From: Mammaliicoccus sp. Marseille-Q6498
GTDB taxonomy: Bacteria; Bacillota; Bacilli; Staphylococcales; Staphylococcaceae
Direction: 5' to 3'
Length of the DNA stretch: 64,000 nucleotides
NCBI RefSeq assembly: GCF_946151045.1
Contig: NZ_OX267714.1
Span: 1,774,001 to 1,838,000, forward strand
Positions 29,148 to 39,978 of the stretch are shown piece by piece. Both the position numbers and the translations under genes were made by a program. Numbering within the stretch: the first letter of the stretch is position 1; each line of letters starts with the position of its first letter. A model generated the notes under the pieces. That model was not told the DNA's origin and did not search any database. It saw only the letters and a program-made list of their open reading frames with translations.

Positions 29148-29339
29148 GCTTGTGAAATTGACTGAATATTAAAATAGAAAGGTTGACATCACATTGAGTA
29201 TCGGGTATGCTAAATCTCATAATTTATTATTTCCTAGTAAACTTATCTGTATTAACAAATTATGTATTTTAAGTAAAAACCATACAGATAAAAAGTTTCA
29301 TTAATATAGGAAGTAAATACAAGGAGGCCGTTATAAATC

Positions 29340-30071
29340 ATGACAGAAGTGTTGACTTATGAACGCTTTGACACTGATCCATTTAAAGATATAGATATTA
29401 CCGACGAAACAAAAGGCGCATATCAAATCATTAAATGGGCTTATGAACATTATGGAGAAAATATTGTATACTCTTGTAGTTTCGGGGCAGAGGGTATGAT
29501 TTTAATTGATTTAATATCAAAAGTTAAAAAAGATGCGAAAATCGTATTTCTAGATACAGATTTACATTTCCAAGAAACATATGACTTAATAGATCGTGTG
29601 AAAGAGAGATATCCTTCACTGAATATAGAATTGAAGAAACCTGATCTTACATTGGAACAACAAGCTGATCAATACGAACCAGCTTTATGGACAAGTGATC
29701 CTAACCAATGTTGTTATATCAGAAAAATTAAGCCTTTAGAAGAAGTATTATCTGGTGCGACTGCTTGGGTGTCTGGTTTAAGAAGAGAACAGTCATTAAG
29801 TAGACAAAACACAGATTTTATTAATAAAGATGAAAGATTCCATTCAATTAAAGTATGCCCGTTGATTCATTGGACTTGGGATGATGTGTGGGCTTATATT
29901 GAGCGTCACGACTTAACTTATAATGAATTACACGATTTCCAATATCCTAGTATTGGTTGCATACCATGTACAGCACAAGCGTCAACATCTGGGGATTCTC
30001 GTGATGGAAGATGGTCAAACTTCAATAAAACTGAATGTGGATTGCATACAGCAAGTAATAATCCTAAATAA
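29340..30071 (+). CDS. cysH: Phosphoadenylyl/adenylyl-sulfate reductase CysH
   Basis: 243 residues. It has the nucleotide-binding segment [15 protein letters not shown], the C-terminal catalytic motif ECGLHT (about residues 231-236) and the four cysteines of a 4Fe-4S cluster: CC near 123-124 and CIPC at 207-210. Those cysteines identify the APS-type enzyme (also able to use PAPS in bacilli). It reduces activated sulfate to sulfite with thioredoxin. It leads the sulfate-assimilation cluster; AAGGAGG precedes the start. A weak hairpin separates it from cysJ. Confidence 0.92.
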   Translation: MTEVLTYERFDTDPFKDIDITDETKGAYQIIKWAYEHYGENIVYSCSFGAEGMILIDLISKVKKDAKIVFLDTDLHFQETYDLIDRVKERYPSLNIELKKPDLTLEQQADQYEPALWTSDPNQCCYIRKIKPLEEVLSGATAWVSGLRREQSLSRQNTDFINKDERFHSIKVCPLIHWTWDDVWAYIERHDLTYNELHDFQYPSIGCIPCTAQASTSGDSRDGRWSNFNKTECGLHTASNNPK

Positions 30072-30087
30072 CATTGTTATATAAATG

Positions 30088-30109
30088 AGATATTAACGTA
30101 TCTTTTTTT
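30088..30109 (+). terminator. Weak hairpin with T run between cysH and cysJ
   Basis: AGATA/TATCT stem, 6-base loop and about seven T. The five-pair stem is weak; it may attenuate rather than end transcription from cysH. Confidence 0.4.
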
Positions 30110-30125
30110 AAATATAAAACATAGT

Positions 30126-30139
30126 ATTCCTATAAGAAT
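30126..30139. promoter_or_regulatory. Candidate sulfur-regulator operator upstream of cysJ
   Basis: ATTCCTATAAGAAT, an imperfect inverted repeat. Its complement ATTCTTATAGGAAT matches 13 of 14 bases at 49390-49403 upstream of the FMN monooxygenase gene. CymR, the cysteine-metabolism repressor of bacilli and staphylococci, binds AT-rich sites of this general kind; I infer rather than know that this is its site. Confidence 0.45.
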
Positions 30140-30186
30140 GGTTTTCTTATACAAATTTTAAAATTGGACAGGATGAGGTGACATTT

Positions 30187-32022
30187 TTGGAGTTATCAGT
30201 AACAAACAGCCCATTTAATCAAGAACAGACAGAAAAGTTGAATCAACTGCTTTCTACACTAACACCAGAACAAAAAATCTGGTTTAGTGGGTATTTATCA
30301 GCTTCATTGCAAGTCAATGGTTCAAGTGCGCCAGTAGCAAACGAAACAAATGTAACAGAACCAACAAACGTTGTAAGCAATGAAACACAAGCAAAAACGA
30401 GAGAAATTACGATTTTATTCGGTTCTGAAACAGGAAATTCTCAAGGTCTTGCTGAAACATTTGAAAGTAAATTAAAAGAAAAAGACTTTAATGTCAACAT
30501 CGCATGTATGGAAGACTTTAAAACGAAAGACTTAAAAAAAGTTGAAGACTTATTTATCATTACAGCAACTCATGGCGAAGGTGATCCACCAGATAACGCG
30601 ATCACTTTCCATGAGTTCATACATAGTAGAAAGGCACCTAAGTTAAATGATTTGAGATATTCCGTTTTAGCACTTGGAGATGAATCATACGAATTCTTCT
30701 GCCAAACTGGTAAAGATTTTGATAAGAAACTTGAAGAACTTGGTGCAGAGAGATTACATCCAAGAGTGGATTGTGATTTAGACTTTGATGAGCCAGCTGA
30801 AAAATGGATGGAAGATATTCTGAATGCTTTAGCAGAAGAATCTGGACATGGTTCAGATGCACCTGCAAAAGTTGACCCAGAACAAATCTCAACTAAACAA
30901 ACTTATACGAGAGCAAATCCATATGAAGCTGAAATACTAGAAAGTATTACGTTAAATGGACGTGGTTCAAATAAAGAAGTGAAACATATTGAACTTTCTT
31001 TAGAAGGATTTACAGAACCATTCGAACCTGGTGACTGTATTGGCATATTCCCTAAAAATGATCCGGAAGTTGTTTCACAGCTTATAGAAACGCTTGTTTG
31101 GGATCCAGAAGAAAGTGTCGTTATTAATGATGATGGCGATACGCTAACTTTACACGAAGCATTAACAAGTCATTTTGAAATTACAAAACTAACGAAACCT
31201 ATTTTAACTAAAGCGGCAGACATCTTTGATAATGGCGTTTTATCTGAAAAAGTTAAAAAAGATAGATGGATTTATGGTTATGTTGAAGGTAGAGACTTAA
31301 TTGATTTAATCAATGACTTCCCACCAGAAGATTTACAACCAGATTCACTTCATAAAATTTTAAGAAAATTACCAGCTAGAGAATATTCAATCGCAAGTAG
31401 TTACCAAGCGACACCTGATGAAGTTCACTTAACGATTGGTGCAGTTCGTTATCATGCGAATGATAGAGACCGTAAAGGTGTTTGTTCTGTACAATTTGCT
31501 GAACGTTTAGAACCTGGTGATACAGTACCAATTTATTTGAAAAAGAATCCAAACTTCAAGTTCCCAAAAACGGATGATAAACCAGTTATTATGATTGGAC
31601 CTGGAACAGGCGTTGCACCATTTAGAGCTTACATTCAAGAAAAAGAAGAATTAGGCCTTAAAAATAAAGCTTGGTTATTCTTTGGTGAACAACACTTTAC
31701 AACTGACTTTTTATATCAAACTGAATGGCAAGGTTGGTTGAAAGATGGCGTGTTAAGTAAATTAAGTTTAGCTTTCTCTAGAGATACAGCTGAAAAAGTA
31801 TACGTTCAACACAAAATTGAAGAGAACAGTAAAGAATTTTACCAATGGATTGAAGATGGCGCGTCTATATATGTTTGTGGAGACGAAAAAAACATGGCTA
31901 AAGATGTCAATCATGCGATATTAAATGTTATACAAGCTGAAGGCGGCTATAACGAAGAAGAAGCGGAAGCATTTTTAACACAATTGAAGAAAGATAGAAG
32001 ATATCAAAGAGATATTTATTAA
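30187..32022 (+). CDS. cysJ: Sulfite reductase [NADPH] flavoprotein alpha-component CysJ
   Basis: About 611 residues. An N-terminal flavodoxin domain ([17 protein letters not shown], residues about 73-210) binds FMN; the rest is a ferredoxin-NADP-reductase-like module with the FAD motif REYSIASS and the NADPH motifs [15 protein letters not shown] and YVCGD. It passes electrons from NADPH to CysI. The start is uncertain: TTG 30187 lies five bases after GAGGTGA, while GTG 30178 lies within that SD; I prefer TTG. cysI follows after 14 bases. Confidence 0.93.
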   Translation: MELSVTNSPFNQEQTEKLNQLLSTLTPEQKIWFSGYLSASLQVNGSSAPVANETNVTEPTNVVSNETQAKTREITILFGSETGNSQGLAETFESKLKEKDFNVNIACMEDFKTKDLKKVEDLFIITATHGEGDPPDNAITFHEFIHSRKAPKLNDLRYSVLALGDESYEFFCQTGKDFDKKLEELGAERLHPRVDCDLDFDEPAEKWMEDILNALAEESGHGSDAPAKVDPEQISTKQTYTRANPYEAEILESITLNGRGSNKEVKHIELSLEGFTEPFEPGDCIGIFPKNDPEVVSQLIETLVWDPEESVVINDDGDTLTLHEALTSHFEITKLTKPILTKAADIFDNGVLSEKVKKDRWIYGYVEGRDLIDLINDFPPEDLQPDSLHKILRKLPAREYSIASSYQATPDEVHLTIGAVRYHANDRDRKGVCSVQFAERLEPGDTVPIYLKKNPNFKFPKTDDKPVIMIGPGTGVAPFRAYIQEKEELGLKNKAWLFFGEQHFTTDFLYQTEWQGWLKDGVLSKLSLAFSRDTAEKVYVQHKIEENSKEFYQWIEDGASIYVCGDEKNMAKDVNHAILNVIQAEGGYNEEEAEAFLTQLKKDRRYQRDIY

Positions 32023-32036
32023 GAGGGGGCAAAAGC

Positions 32037-33740
32037 ATGAGCACTCACACAGAGTTATCCGATAAATTGGATGAAATGGAACACATTAAAAATAGAAGTA
32101 ATTATTTAAGAGGAACAATTAAAGAAGGCTTAGCAGATGAAGTAACAGGTGCTATTGCTGATGACGATACAAAACTACTTAAATTCCACGGTAGTTATAT
32201 GCAAGATGATAGAGATTTACGTGACGAAAGACGTAAACAAAAATTAGAACCAGCATATAGTTTCATGATTAGAGTAAGAGTACCAGGTGGAACAGCAACA
32301 TCAGATCAATGGATTGCTATGGATGATATATCTACGCAATATGCTAACGACACAATCAAATTAACAACAAGACAAGCATTTCAATTCCACGGTATTTTAA
32401 AAAGAAATTTAAAAAGTTCAATGCAAAGTATACACCAAGCAGTTATGGATTCATTAGCAGCTTGTGGTGACGTAAACAGAAACGTTATGTGTAATCCAAA
32501 TCCTTATCAATCAGATATTCATAAAGAAGTGGACCAGTTAGCAACTCAAATTAGTGATCATTTAACACCACAAACTGGTGCTTATCACGAAATTTGGTTA
32601 GATGACGAGAAAGTCGTGGATACAAAAGAAGAAGTAGAACCAATGTACGGTAAGACTTACTTACCACGTAAATTTAAAATTGGTATCGCAGTACCACCTT
32701 CAAATGATATAGACGTTTATTCACAAGATATCGGGCTTATTTCTATTATCGAAGACGATAAATTAGTTGGATTCAATGTCACTGTTGGTGGCGGTATGGG
32801 TATGAAACATGGTAATACAGATACGTATCCTCAAGTCGGAAGATTACTTGGCTATTTCCCTAAAGAAAAAGCAGTCGATGTTTGTGAAAAAATATTAACA
32901 ATCCAAAGAGATTATGGTAATAGAACAAACAGATTAAATGCTCGTTTCAAATATACAGTCGATAAACACGGTGTAGATTGGGTACGCGACGAACTTAATA
33001 GTAGATTAGGTTGGAATATTGAAGAAGCTAAACCATTTGAATTTGATCATAATGGTGACCGTTACGGATGGACAGAAGGAAGCGGTAAATGGCATTTTAC
33101 TTTATTCGTTCAAAATGGTCGTGTAAAAGACACTAAAGACTACAAGTTGAAAACGGCGTTAAGAGAAATTGCTGAAATTCATACAGGTGATTTCCGATTA
33201 ACACCAAACCAAAACTTAATTATCGCAAACGTAGCTAAATCTAAAAAGAAAGATATTCAAAAAATTATTGACGCTTATGGCATAACAGATGGCGAACATT
33301 ACTCAGGATTAAGAAGAAATTCAATGGCTTGTGTAGCATTCCCTACATGTGGACTAGCTATGGCTGAGTCAGAGCGTTATTTACCAACACTTATTGACAA
33401 AATTGATGATTTATTAGACGAAGCTGGATTGAAAGAAGAAGAAATTACGATTCGTATGACAGGTTGTCCTAATGGATGTGCGAGACCAGCATTAGCTGAA
33501 ATCGCATTTATCGGTAAAGCACCTGGTAAATATAATATGTATCTTGGTGGTGGCTTCAAAGGTGACCGCTTAAATAAATTATTTAAAGAAAATATTGGCG
33601 AAGATGAAATTTTAGCAAGCTTAAGACCAATTTTGATTCAATACGGAAAAGAAAAAAATGACGGTGAACACTTTGGAGACTTTGTTATTCGTAAAGACAT
33701 TATTAAAGAAGTGCACTCAGGACAAGACTTTCATAGTTAA
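32037..33740 (+). CDS. cysI: Sulfite reductase hemoprotein beta-component CysI
   Basis: 567 residues. The four cysteines that hold the 4Fe-4S cluster and siroheme are visible: CVAFPTC near 431-437 and CPNGC at 477-481. [11 protein letters not shown] is another family signature. It reduces sulfite to sulfide with six electrons from CysJ. The siroheme it needs is made by the three following genes. Confidence 0.96.
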   Translation: MSTHTELSDKLDEMEHIKNRSNYLRGTIKEGLADEVTGAIADDDTKLLKFHGSYMQDDRDLRDERRKQKLEPAYSFMIRVRVPGGTATSDQWIAMDDISTQYANDTIKLTTRQAFQFHGILKRNLKSSMQSIHQAVMDSLAACGDVNRNVMCNPNPYQSDIHKEVDQLATQISDHLTPQTGAYHEIWLDDEKVVDTKEEVEPMYGKTYLPRKFKIGIAVPPSNDIDVYSQDIGLISIIEDDKLVGFNVTVGGGMGMKHGNTDTYPQVGRLLGYFPKEKAVDVCEKILTIQRDYGNRTNRLNARFKYTVDKHGVDWVRDELNSRLGWNIEEAKPFEFDHNGDRYGWTEGSGKWHFTLFVQNGRVKDTKDYKLKTALREIAEIHTGDFRLTPNQNLIIANVAKSKKKDIQKIIDAYGITDGEHYSGLRRNSMACVAFPTCGLAMAESERYLPTLIDKIDDLLDEAGLKEEEITIRMTGCPNGCARPALAEIAFIGKAPGKYNMYLGGGFKGDRLNKLFKENIGEDEILASLRPILIQYGKEKNDGEHFGDFVIRKDIIKEVHSGQDFHS

Positions 33741-33760
33741 TATAAAAATGGGGTGAAAGA

Positions 33761-34531
33761 ATGGGCAAAGTATTCCTAGTTGGTGCCGGTCCAGGCGATC
33801 CAGATTTAATTACAGTTAAAGGCATCAAAGCGATTAAACAATCAAGTGTCATTCTGTATGATCGACTTGTAAATAAAGAATTACTCGAATATGCAACTGA
33901 AGGTACTCAATTGATTTATTGCGGAAAAAGTCCTAATAAACATTCTTTATCACAACAAGAAATCAATGACTTACTCGTGAAGTTAGCTTTAGATGGACAT
34001 AATGTCACTAGATTAAAAGGCGGCGATCCTTTTATATTTGGACGAGGTGGCGAAGAAGCAGAAGCGTTAAGAGCATACGACCTTCAATTTGAAGTCGTAC
34101 CTGGTATTACAGCTGGTGTTGCTGCTCCTGCATATGCAGGTATACCTGTAACACATAGAGACTACAGTTCTTCTGTAGCCTTTATAACAGGTGTCATGAG
34201 AGAATCAGTCGATGAAGATGAGTATTGGAAACATCTTGCATTAGGACCTGAAACACTTTGTATATATATGGGCGTTAAAAAATTACCAGAAATTAAGAGA
34301 CTATTAACGAAACATGGTAGACCAAGTGATACACCAGTGGCGCTAATCCATTGTGGCACATCTAACAAACAAGTAACGGTTACGGGTACATTAGATGACA
34401 TCGTTGATAAAGCAAAACATATTAAAAACCCAGCAATGATTGTAATTGGAGAAGTAGTCAAACTAAGAGAGAAAATGAATTGGTTTGAAGAAGTAGCAAA
34501 TGAACAAACCGTGCCCGAGCTCATTTATTAA
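33761..34531 (+). CDS. cobA: Uroporphyrinogen-III C-methyltransferase
   Basis: 256 residues, a SAM-dependent tetrapyrrole methylase. VGAGPGDPDLITVKG, the RLKGGDPFIFGRGGEEA motif and VVPGITAGVAAPAYAGIPVTHR are diagnostic. It makes precorrin-2 for siroheme. It is a stand-alone methylase, not fused to a CysG-type bifunctional module, which fits the separate sirC and sirB genes that follow. GGGGTGA precedes the start. Confidence 0.94.
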   Translation: MGKVFLVGAGPGDPDLITVKGIKAIKQSSVILYDRLVNKELLEYATEGTQLIYCGKSPNKHSLSQQEINDLLVKLALDGHNVTRLKGGDPFIFGRGGEEAEALRAYDLQFEVVPGITAGVAAPAYAGIPVTHRDYSSSVAFITGVMRESVDEDEYWKHLALGPETLCIYMGVKKLPEIKRLLTKHGRPSDTPVALIHCGTSNKQVTVTGTLDDIVDKAKHIKNPAMIVIGEVVKLREKMNWFEEVANEQTVPELIY

Positions 34532-34546
34532 TTTGGAGGGATAACA

Positions 34547-35293
34547 ATGAAGGCAGTATTATATGTCAGTCATGGCAGTAGAATTAAAGAAGCAACTGAC
34601 GAAGCAATCTCATTCATTGAAACGGTTAAAGGAACAATAGATATACCGCTACAAGAAATTTGCTTTTTAGAATTAGCTGAACCTGATATCGAACATGGTG
34701 CTAAAAAATTAATTCAAAATGGTGCAACAGAAATTGCTGTTATTCCTGTACTGTTATTAAGCGCTGGACATTATTTTAAAGATATCCCTAAAGAAATCGA
34801 CGAAATAAAAGCTGAACATCCTGAAGTTGAATTTACTTATGGCAAACCACTAGGCGTCCAATCGAGATTAACGCACATTCTAAATGATCGTATAGAAGAA
34901 ACAAATGTTACACCTCACGATGATGCGAAATTGCTAGTCGTAGGGAGAGGAAGTTATAACCCTCAAACGAAAATAGATATTTCTGCTATAGGAAATACAC
35001 TTAGTGAAACGACAGAATTTAAAAATATAGAAGTTTGTTATTTAGCAGCATGCGAGCCTTCTTTTGAAAGTGCATTAGAAGCGGCACTGAAGGAAGAACA
35101 TTCACAAATATTTATTGCACCTTATTTATGGTTTACAGGTGTTTTAGAAAGACATATAGAAAGCACAGTAAACGCACATAATACAAATAGTGAAATTATT
35201 GTTTGTAAGCATTTAGGACATCATCCTTCTATACAAGAAGCATTGAAAGATCGAGTGCTTGAAACATTTACTACAGAAAAAAGTGCGCTCTAA
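34547..35293 (+). CDS. sirB: Sirohydrochlorin ferrochelatase (SirB/CbiX)
   Basis: 248 residues. The N-terminal VLYVSHGSR motif contains the metal-binding His, and two CbiX half-domains follow (EIAVIPVLLLSAGHYFKDIP in the first; IFIAPYLWFTGVL in the second). It inserts iron into sirohydrochlorin, the final step of siroheme synthesis. It sits between cobA and sirC with short gaps. A chelatase for cobalt is the family alternative, but the sulfite reductase context favours iron. Confidence 0.88.
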   Translation: MKAVLYVSHGSRIKEATDEAISFIETVKGTIDIPLQEICFLELAEPDIEHGAKKLIQNGATEIAVIPVLLLSAGHYFKDIPKEIDEIKAEHPEVEFTYGKPLGVQSRLTHILNDRIEETNVTPHDDAKLLVVGRGSYNPQTKIDISAIGNTLSETTEFKNIEVCYLAACEPSFESALEAALKEEHSQIFIAPYLWFTGVLERHIESTVNAHNTNSEIIVCKHLGHHPSIQEALKDRVLETFTTEKSAL

Positions 35294-35306
35294 AGGGTGA
35301 ATCAAT

Positions 35307-35927
35307 TTGGCATATATACCACTTATGGTTGATTTAGCAGATAAAAAAATAAAAGTTTTTGGTGGCGGAAAAATTGCAGAAAAACGTGTTGCTACTTTAC
35401 TCAAAAGTGAAGCTGAAATTCACGTGATTAGTCCGGATGTAACAGATATGCTTGAAAAACTACATGTTGATCAAAAAGTTATTTGGCATGAAAAATCATT
35501 TGAAATATCTGATATAAAGGATGCTGACTTTATCATTGCTGCTACAAATGAGAAGCACATAAATGATGCGATTAAAGAAGCGACACCTAAAGGCATTTTA
35601 TTAAATATGGTTGGAGAAGCAAATGAAGGCAATGTGATATTTCCTGGGACATTTAACCGTGGAAAACTATCCATTAGTGTATCAAGTAGTGGTGCTAGCC
35701 CGAAATTAGTATCTACCATATTAAACGATTTACAAAATGAATACCCCATTGATTACGAATCTTTTGTGGATTTTCTATATGTATGTCGAAACAAAATTAA
35801 AAATCTAGATATTCAAAAAAGTGAAAAACAAGCACTTCTAGAAGAAATTATTTCTGAAAAATATCTAGATATCAATGAACAACAACAGTTTATGGAATTT
35901 TTAAATTCACAAGGCAAAAAGATTTGA
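35307..35927 (+). CDS. sirC: Precorrin-2 dehydrogenase (SirC)
   Basis: 206 residues with an N-terminal NAD-binding fold (PLMVDLADKKIKVFGGGKIAEKRVATLL) and the family segments NMVGEANEGNVIFPGTF and SISVSSSGASPKLV. It oxidises precorrin-2 to sirohydrochlorin. It starts with TTG 35307, supported by AAGGGTGA about seven bases upstream. Together with cobA and sirB it completes siroheme formation. Confidence 0.9.
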   Translation: MAYIPLMVDLADKKIKVFGGGKIAEKRVATLLKSEAEIHVISPDVTDMLEKLHVDQKVIWHEKSFEISDIKDADFIIAATNEKHINDAIKEATPKGILLNMVGEANEGNVIFPGTFNRGKLSISVSSSGASPKLVSTILNDLQNEYPIDYESFVDFLYVCRNKIKNLDIQKSEKQALLEEIISEKYLDINEQQQFMEFLNSQGKKI

Positions 35928-35941
35928 GAGAGGAGTAGAAT

Positions 35942-36853
35942 ATGCGAAAGTTAACAATTTTTGCAATCGTAGGTTTCATGGCGCAACTTATAGACGGTTC
36001 ACTTGGTATGGGATTTGGAGCAACTTCTTCATCACTACTATTAACCTTTGGCATTGCACCTGCGATAGCATCCGCAACGATACATTTTTCAGAAGTCGCT
36101 ACGACAGCTGCATCAGGTATATCGCATTTAAAGTTTAAAAATGTTGATAAATCCATCATTCTTAAATTGGCATTGCCTGGCGCAATTACAGGGTTTATAG
36201 GTGCCGGTGTACTTAGTAATTTGCATAGTGATTTTATTAAACCTTTTATCGCAATATTTCTACTCACGATGGGTGTATATATTATTTATCAATTTGTGTT
36301 TAAAAAACAACAAAATTCTAAATTAGACAATGGTAAATTATCCGGATTTTTACTTGTTCCTCAAGGCGCAATTGCAGGATTTTTAGATGCAATAGGCGGT
36401 GGCGGCTGGGGTCCAGTTAATACGCCACTACTATTATCTAGAAACAAAATTGAACCTAGATATGTTATCGGAACAGTTTCAGCAAGTGAATTTTTCGTAA
36501 CACTTTCAACATCTTTAGGGTTTATTATTTTCCTAGGTGGAAGTCAAATTAGCATAGCACTAGTAGCAGCTTTAGCATTAGGTGGTGTTGTTGCAGCGCC
36601 ATTTTCTGCTTGGCTAGTAAAGACATTACCAGTGTATGTACTTGCTGTACTTGTTGGAGGACTTATTATATTTACAAATAGTAACGTGCTTATCGGGACT
36701 TTTGTAACAGATGGATTCACAAGTAATATCTTAAAAATTGGAATTATTGTTCTTTGGTTAGGCTTAGTGTTATTCACGCTTTACCAACACAATAAATTTC
36801 CATTTAATATTCAAAATCAAAAATCTAAAAAAGTAGATCAAATAAATTCATAG
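35942..36853 (+). CDS. TSUP (TauE/SafE) family sulfur-anion permease
   Basis: 303 residues with about eight hydrophobic helices; the N-terminal GFMAQLIDGSLGMGFGATSSSLLL and the mid-protein repeat GAIAGFLDAIGGGGWGPVNTPLLL are the two family half-repeats. TSUP proteins move sulfite, sulfonates or sulfate-related anions. Its place between siroheme genes and sat suggests it is the sulfate importer, or a sulfite exporter protecting from excess. The direction of transport cannot be told from sequence. Confidence 0.85.
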   Translation: MRKLTIFAIVGFMAQLIDGSLGMGFGATSSSLLLTFGIAPAIASATIHFSEVATTAASGISHLKFKNVDKSIILKLALPGAITGFIGAGVLSNLHSDFIKPFIAIFLLTMGVYIIYQFVFKKQQNSKLDNGKLSGFLLVPQGAIAGFLDAIGGGGWGPVNTPLLLSRNKIEPRYVIGTVSASEFFVTLSTSLGFIIFLGGSQISIALVAALALGGVVAAPFSAWLVKTLPVYVLAVLVGGLIIFTNSNVLIGTFVTDGFTSNILKIGIIVLWLGLVLFTLYQHNKFPFNIQNQKSKKVDQINS

Positions 36854-36865
36854 GAGTGTATAGTG

Positions 36866-38044
36866 ATGGTATCAACTACTCAAAATAGTAAAGAAACGAT
36901 CAAGCCTCATGGTGGCACATTAATTAATCGCCAAGTAGAAGGGCAAGAAAGAGAAAAATTAATCGAAGAAGCACAATCATTTTCAAAACTTACGTTGAAC
37001 CCTTGGAGTTTATCTGACTTAGAATTAATCGCTATTGGTGGATTCAGTCCGTTAACAGGCTTTTTAGGTGAGAAAGACTACGTTAGTGTTGTAGAAAATT
37101 TACGTCTTGATAACGGTTTAGTATGGAGTATTCCAATTACTTTACCTGTAACTGAAGAAGAAGCGAACGAACTAGAAATTGGTTCAAATATCGCATTATA
37201 CGGTGAAGATCATCATCTATATGGTGTGTTGAAACTTGAAGAAAAATACACTTACGATAAAGCTAAAGAAGCACAAAACGTATATGGTACAACAGATGTA
37301 GACCATCCAGGTGTTAAACGCGTTTACGAAAAAGGTAGTGTATACCTTGCAGGACCTATTCAATTAGTAGACCGTCCTAAACATGATGAATTTAGTGACT
37401 TCCATTTAGATCCAACTGAAACAAGAGCACTTTTCAAAGAACTAGGTTGGAAAACAGTAGTCGGTTTCCAAACAAGAAATCCTGTACACCGTGCACACGA
37501 ATATATTCAAAAAATTGCACTAGAATCAGTAGACGGATTATTGTTAAATCCTTTAGTAGGTGAAACAAAATCAGATGACATTTCAGCTGAAATCAGAATG
37601 GAAAGTTATCAAGTTATTTTAAAACATTATTATCCAGAAGAAAGAACAAGACTTGTTATTTATCCTGCAGCAATGCGTTATGCAGGTCCAAGAGAAGCGA
37701 TTTTACATGCATTAGTACGTAAAAACTACGGCTGTACGCATTTCATTGTCGGTCGTGACCACGCAGGAGTAGGCGACTATTATGGCACATATGATGCACA
37801 AGAATTGATTGCACAATACGAAGATGAAATTGATATTCAAATCTTCAAATTCGAGCACGCATTCTTCTGTACAGTATGTGACAACATGACAACAGCTAAA
37901 ACATGTCCACATGATAAATCTAACCATGTGCATTTAAGCGGAACAAAAGTAAGAGAAAAACTTCGTAACGGAGAACAATTACCAAAAGAATTCTCAAGAC
38001 CAGAAGTTGCAGACGTATTGATTAAAGGATTAAAACAAAACTAA
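36866..38044 (+). CDS. sat: Sulfate adenylyltransferase (ATP sulfurylase)
   Basis: 392 residues of the single-subunit ATP-sulfurylase type. [17 protein letters not shown] holds the QXRN and HXXH-like nucleotide-binding motifs; [20 protein letters not shown] is another family block, and a cysteine/histidine zinc-type segment ([15 protein letters not shown]) follows. It makes APS from sulfate and ATP. The frame also allows GTG 36863, one codon upstream; ATG 36866 has the better spacing from GGAG. Confidence 0.95.
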   Translation: MVSTTQNSKETIKPHGGTLINRQVEGQEREKLIEEAQSFSKLTLNPWSLSDLELIAIGGFSPLTGFLGEKDYVSVVENLRLDNGLVWSIPITLPVTEEEANELEIGSNIALYGEDHHLYGVLKLEEKYTYDKAKEAQNVYGTTDVDHPGVKRVYEKGSVYLAGPIQLVDRPKHDEFSDFHLDPTETRALFKELGWKTVVGFQTRNPVHRAHEYIQKIALESVDGLLLNPLVGETKSDDISAEIRMESYQVILKHYYPEERTRLVIYPAAMRYAGPREAILHALVRKNYGCTHFIVGRDHAGVGDYYGTYDAQELIAQYEDEIDIQIFKFEHAFFCTVCDNMTTAKTCPHDKSNHVHLSGTKVREKLRNGEQLPKEFSRPEVADVLIKGLKQN

Positions 38045-38063
38045 TTTTTCTAGGAGTGGAACA

Positions 38064-38663
38064 ATGAGCGGGTCAACAAACATTACATGGCACGATTCTG
38101 AAGTAACAAAAGCTGAGCGCCAAGAAAGAAATGGCCATAAAAGTGTTGTAATTTGGTTTACTGGATTATCAGGATCAGGAAAATCAACAATATCAGTAGA
38201 ATTAGAAAAAGCACTATTCAATCAAAAAATCACATCTTATCGATTAGACGGAGACAACATTCGTCACGGATTAAACCAAAACCTTGGATTTAGTCCAGAA
38301 GACAGAAAAGAAAATATCCGTCGAATTGGTGAAGTAGGTAAACTAATGGTAGACGCTGGCGTTGTGACACTAACAGCATTCATCTCACCATACAAAGCAG
38401 ACCGCGATATCGTAAGAGATATATTAGAAGACGGCGAGTTTATAGAAGTATACACAAAATGTAGCTTAGACGAATGCGAAAAAAGAGACCCTAAAGGCTT
38501 GTATAAAAAAGCAAGAAGCGGGGAAATCAAAGAATTCACAGGCATTAACGCACCATACGAAGAACCATCAAACCCAGAAATCGTTATAGACACAGAAAAC
38601 GAAAAAGTAGAAGAATCTGTTAATAAAATTATAGATTATTTGAAAGAACACAAGATTTTATAG
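38064..38663 (+). CDS. cysC: Adenylyl-sulfate kinase
   Basis: 199 residues. The P-loop GLSGSGKS is at residues 34-41, then [18 protein letters not shown] and the [10 protein letters not shown] substrate-binding segment. It phosphorylates APS to PAPS. It closes the operon, 19 bases after sat, and a strong terminator follows. Its presence beside an APS-type CysH implies that either both substrates are used or PAPS has a further role. Confidence 0.95.
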   Translation: MSGSTNITWHDSEVTKAERQERNGHKSVVIWFTGLSGSGKSTISVELEKALFNQKITSYRLDGDNIRHGLNQNLGFSPEDRKENIRRIGEVGKLMVDAGVVTLTAFISPYKADRDIVRDILEDGEFIEVYTKCSLDECEKRDPKGLYKKARSGEIKEFTGINAPYEEPSNPEIVIDTENEKVEESVNKIIDYLKEHKIL

Positions 38664-38672
38664 TATGAGTTG

Positions 38673-38709
38673 AAAAAACAATCATCCAGAGACGGATGAT
38701 TGTTTTTTT
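38673..38709 (+). terminator. Terminator of the sulfate-assimilation operon
   Basis: A 15-base stem (AAAAAACAATCATCC and its complement) with loop AGAGAC, ending in seven T. Confidence 0.92.
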
Positions 38710-38740
38710 GTGCCGTTCTTTCTTCAGTTGGTACCCGAGC

Positions 38741-38772
38741 AAGATTATAACTAGATTAAGGTTGGGGTGGAA
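38741..38772. repeat. Cassette leader, copy 1
   Basis: A 32-base sequence beginning AAGATTATAACTAGATT, ending directly at the first C-type unit. The same leader, with two substitutions, stands before the C array at 42885-42916, and its first 21 bases recur at 41794. Confidence 0.8.
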
Positions 38773-39030
38773 CGCACCATATCTTGGAGATATCGTGCGT
38801 TTGACCCAGTATCGCACCATATCTTGAAGATATCGTGCGTTTGACCCAGTATCGCACCATATCCTGGAGATATCGTGCGTTTAGCCCAGTATCGCACCAT
38901 ATCTTGGAGATATCGTGCGTTTGACCCAGTATCGCACCATATCTTGGAGATATCGTGCGTTTAGCCCAGTATCGCACCATATCTTGGAGATATCGTGCGT
39001 TTGATCCAGTATCGCACCATATCTTGGAGA
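38773..39030. repeat. Hairpin repeat array 2a: C-type 40-bp units, left of the IS
   Basis: Units start at 38773 and every 40 bases to 39013. Each is CGCACCATATC, 5 bases (TTGGA or variant), GATATCGTGCG, then the linker TTTGACCCAGTAT or TTTAGCCCAGTAT. The hairpin pairs CGCAC-ATATC with GATAT-GTGCG with one C-C mismatch. Six units are complete; the seventh is split by the insertion sequence at 39031. Confidence 0.93.
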
Positions 39031-39087
39031 TGAACTGACCCCTGTCAAGTAGACAACTAAAAAATGAAATTTGGACTGTCTTCATAT

Positions 39088-39978
39088 TCAAGCTATGAAG
39101 GCAGCCATTTTTAATGTAATTCGATCTTCATTAAAAAACTTAATGTATTGGTTGATACTATATTTTGCCTTTTCAATATTTTCAAAACTATGTTTTTTAC
39201 TACCTCTAAATAATTCGCTTTTTAAGATACCCCAAACATTCTCCATAGGTCCATTATCAATGCACTTGCTTACACGAGACATACTTTGAATCATGCCATT
39301 ATCTTTTAAAAGCTTTTTGAAAGTTGGACTTGTATATTGATAACCTCTATCGCTATGTAATAAAATATCCTTGGTATTTCTACCTTTCATAGCTTTTTTT
39401 AATGTTTTAAATACAAATTCATTATTGTTGGATAAATTGATTTCATGACTGATTATTTTTTTACTACCTAAATCATAAATTGAACTTAAATAAGCTTTCT
39501 GACCGTTGTTCAATCTAAATTCAGTCACATCAGTTAGCCATTTTTTATTCGGGACTGTTTCATTAAATTCACGATTAAGTACATTTTCTGCTACATAAGC
39601 AGGTGTGTTCTGTATATATTTCTTTCGTTTCCTACGGATAACTGCTTTCAATCCTAGTTGTTTCATTAGTCTGTGTATGCGTTTATGATTAACTTTTTTC
39701 TGTAACTTCAATCTAATATAAATATATATACGTCTATAACCGTAAATACCTTCATACTTATCATAGATATCTATGATATCGCTGATTAATTCTTTGTTTT
39801 CTAGTTCTAATAGTGGTGCCTTTCGGCTCAACCACTTATAATAACTCGCTCTAGAAATTTCTAGTACTTCGCATAACCATACTATTGGATAAGTATCTTT
39901 TAGCGATTTGACCGTTTTGTAGGATGCTTCTTGCCTGATCTTTGTTTCATCAACTGCCTTTCTATCTCTTCCTCCTTT
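39088..39978 (-). CDS. IS3-family transposase OrfB (DDE integrase)
   Basis: The integrase core is visible: the DDE residues lie in WLTDVTEF, LLHSDRGYQYTS and MENVWGILKSE, with HTH_21-like YPIVWLCEVLEISRASYYKWL upstream. An ATG-initiated frame covers 39088-39831 (247 residues), but the homologous sequence continues in frame back into orfA as far as the slippery site, so the protein is probably made as an OrfA-OrfB fusion by -1 frameshifting. The C-terminus ends RITLKMAAFIA, slightly shorter than relatives with a TPxxYR ending. The coordinates given include the part before the ATG. Confidence 0.85.
   Translation of the reverse strand, partial: KGGRDRKAVDETKIRQEASYKTVKSLKDTYPIVWLCEVLEISRASYYKWLSRKAPLLELENKELISDIIDIYDKYEGIYGYRRIYIYIRLKLQKKVNHKRIHRLMKQLGLKAVIRRKRKKYIQNTPAYVAENVLNREFNETVPNKKWLTDVTEFRLNNGQKAYLSSIYDLGSKKIISHEINLSNNNEFVFKTLKKAMKGRNTKDILLHSDRGYQYTSPTFKKLLKDNGMIQSMSRVSKCIDNGPMENVWGILKSELFRGSKKHSFENIEKAKYSINQYIKFFNEDRITLKMAAFIA

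Noticed and set aside
38756-39091. 111-codon minus-strand frame through C-type units, and similar frames at 42875-43081 and 43225-43567
   Set aside because: Stop-free only because the 40-base repeat lacks stops in these frames; no start signal, and one runs across the IS boundary.
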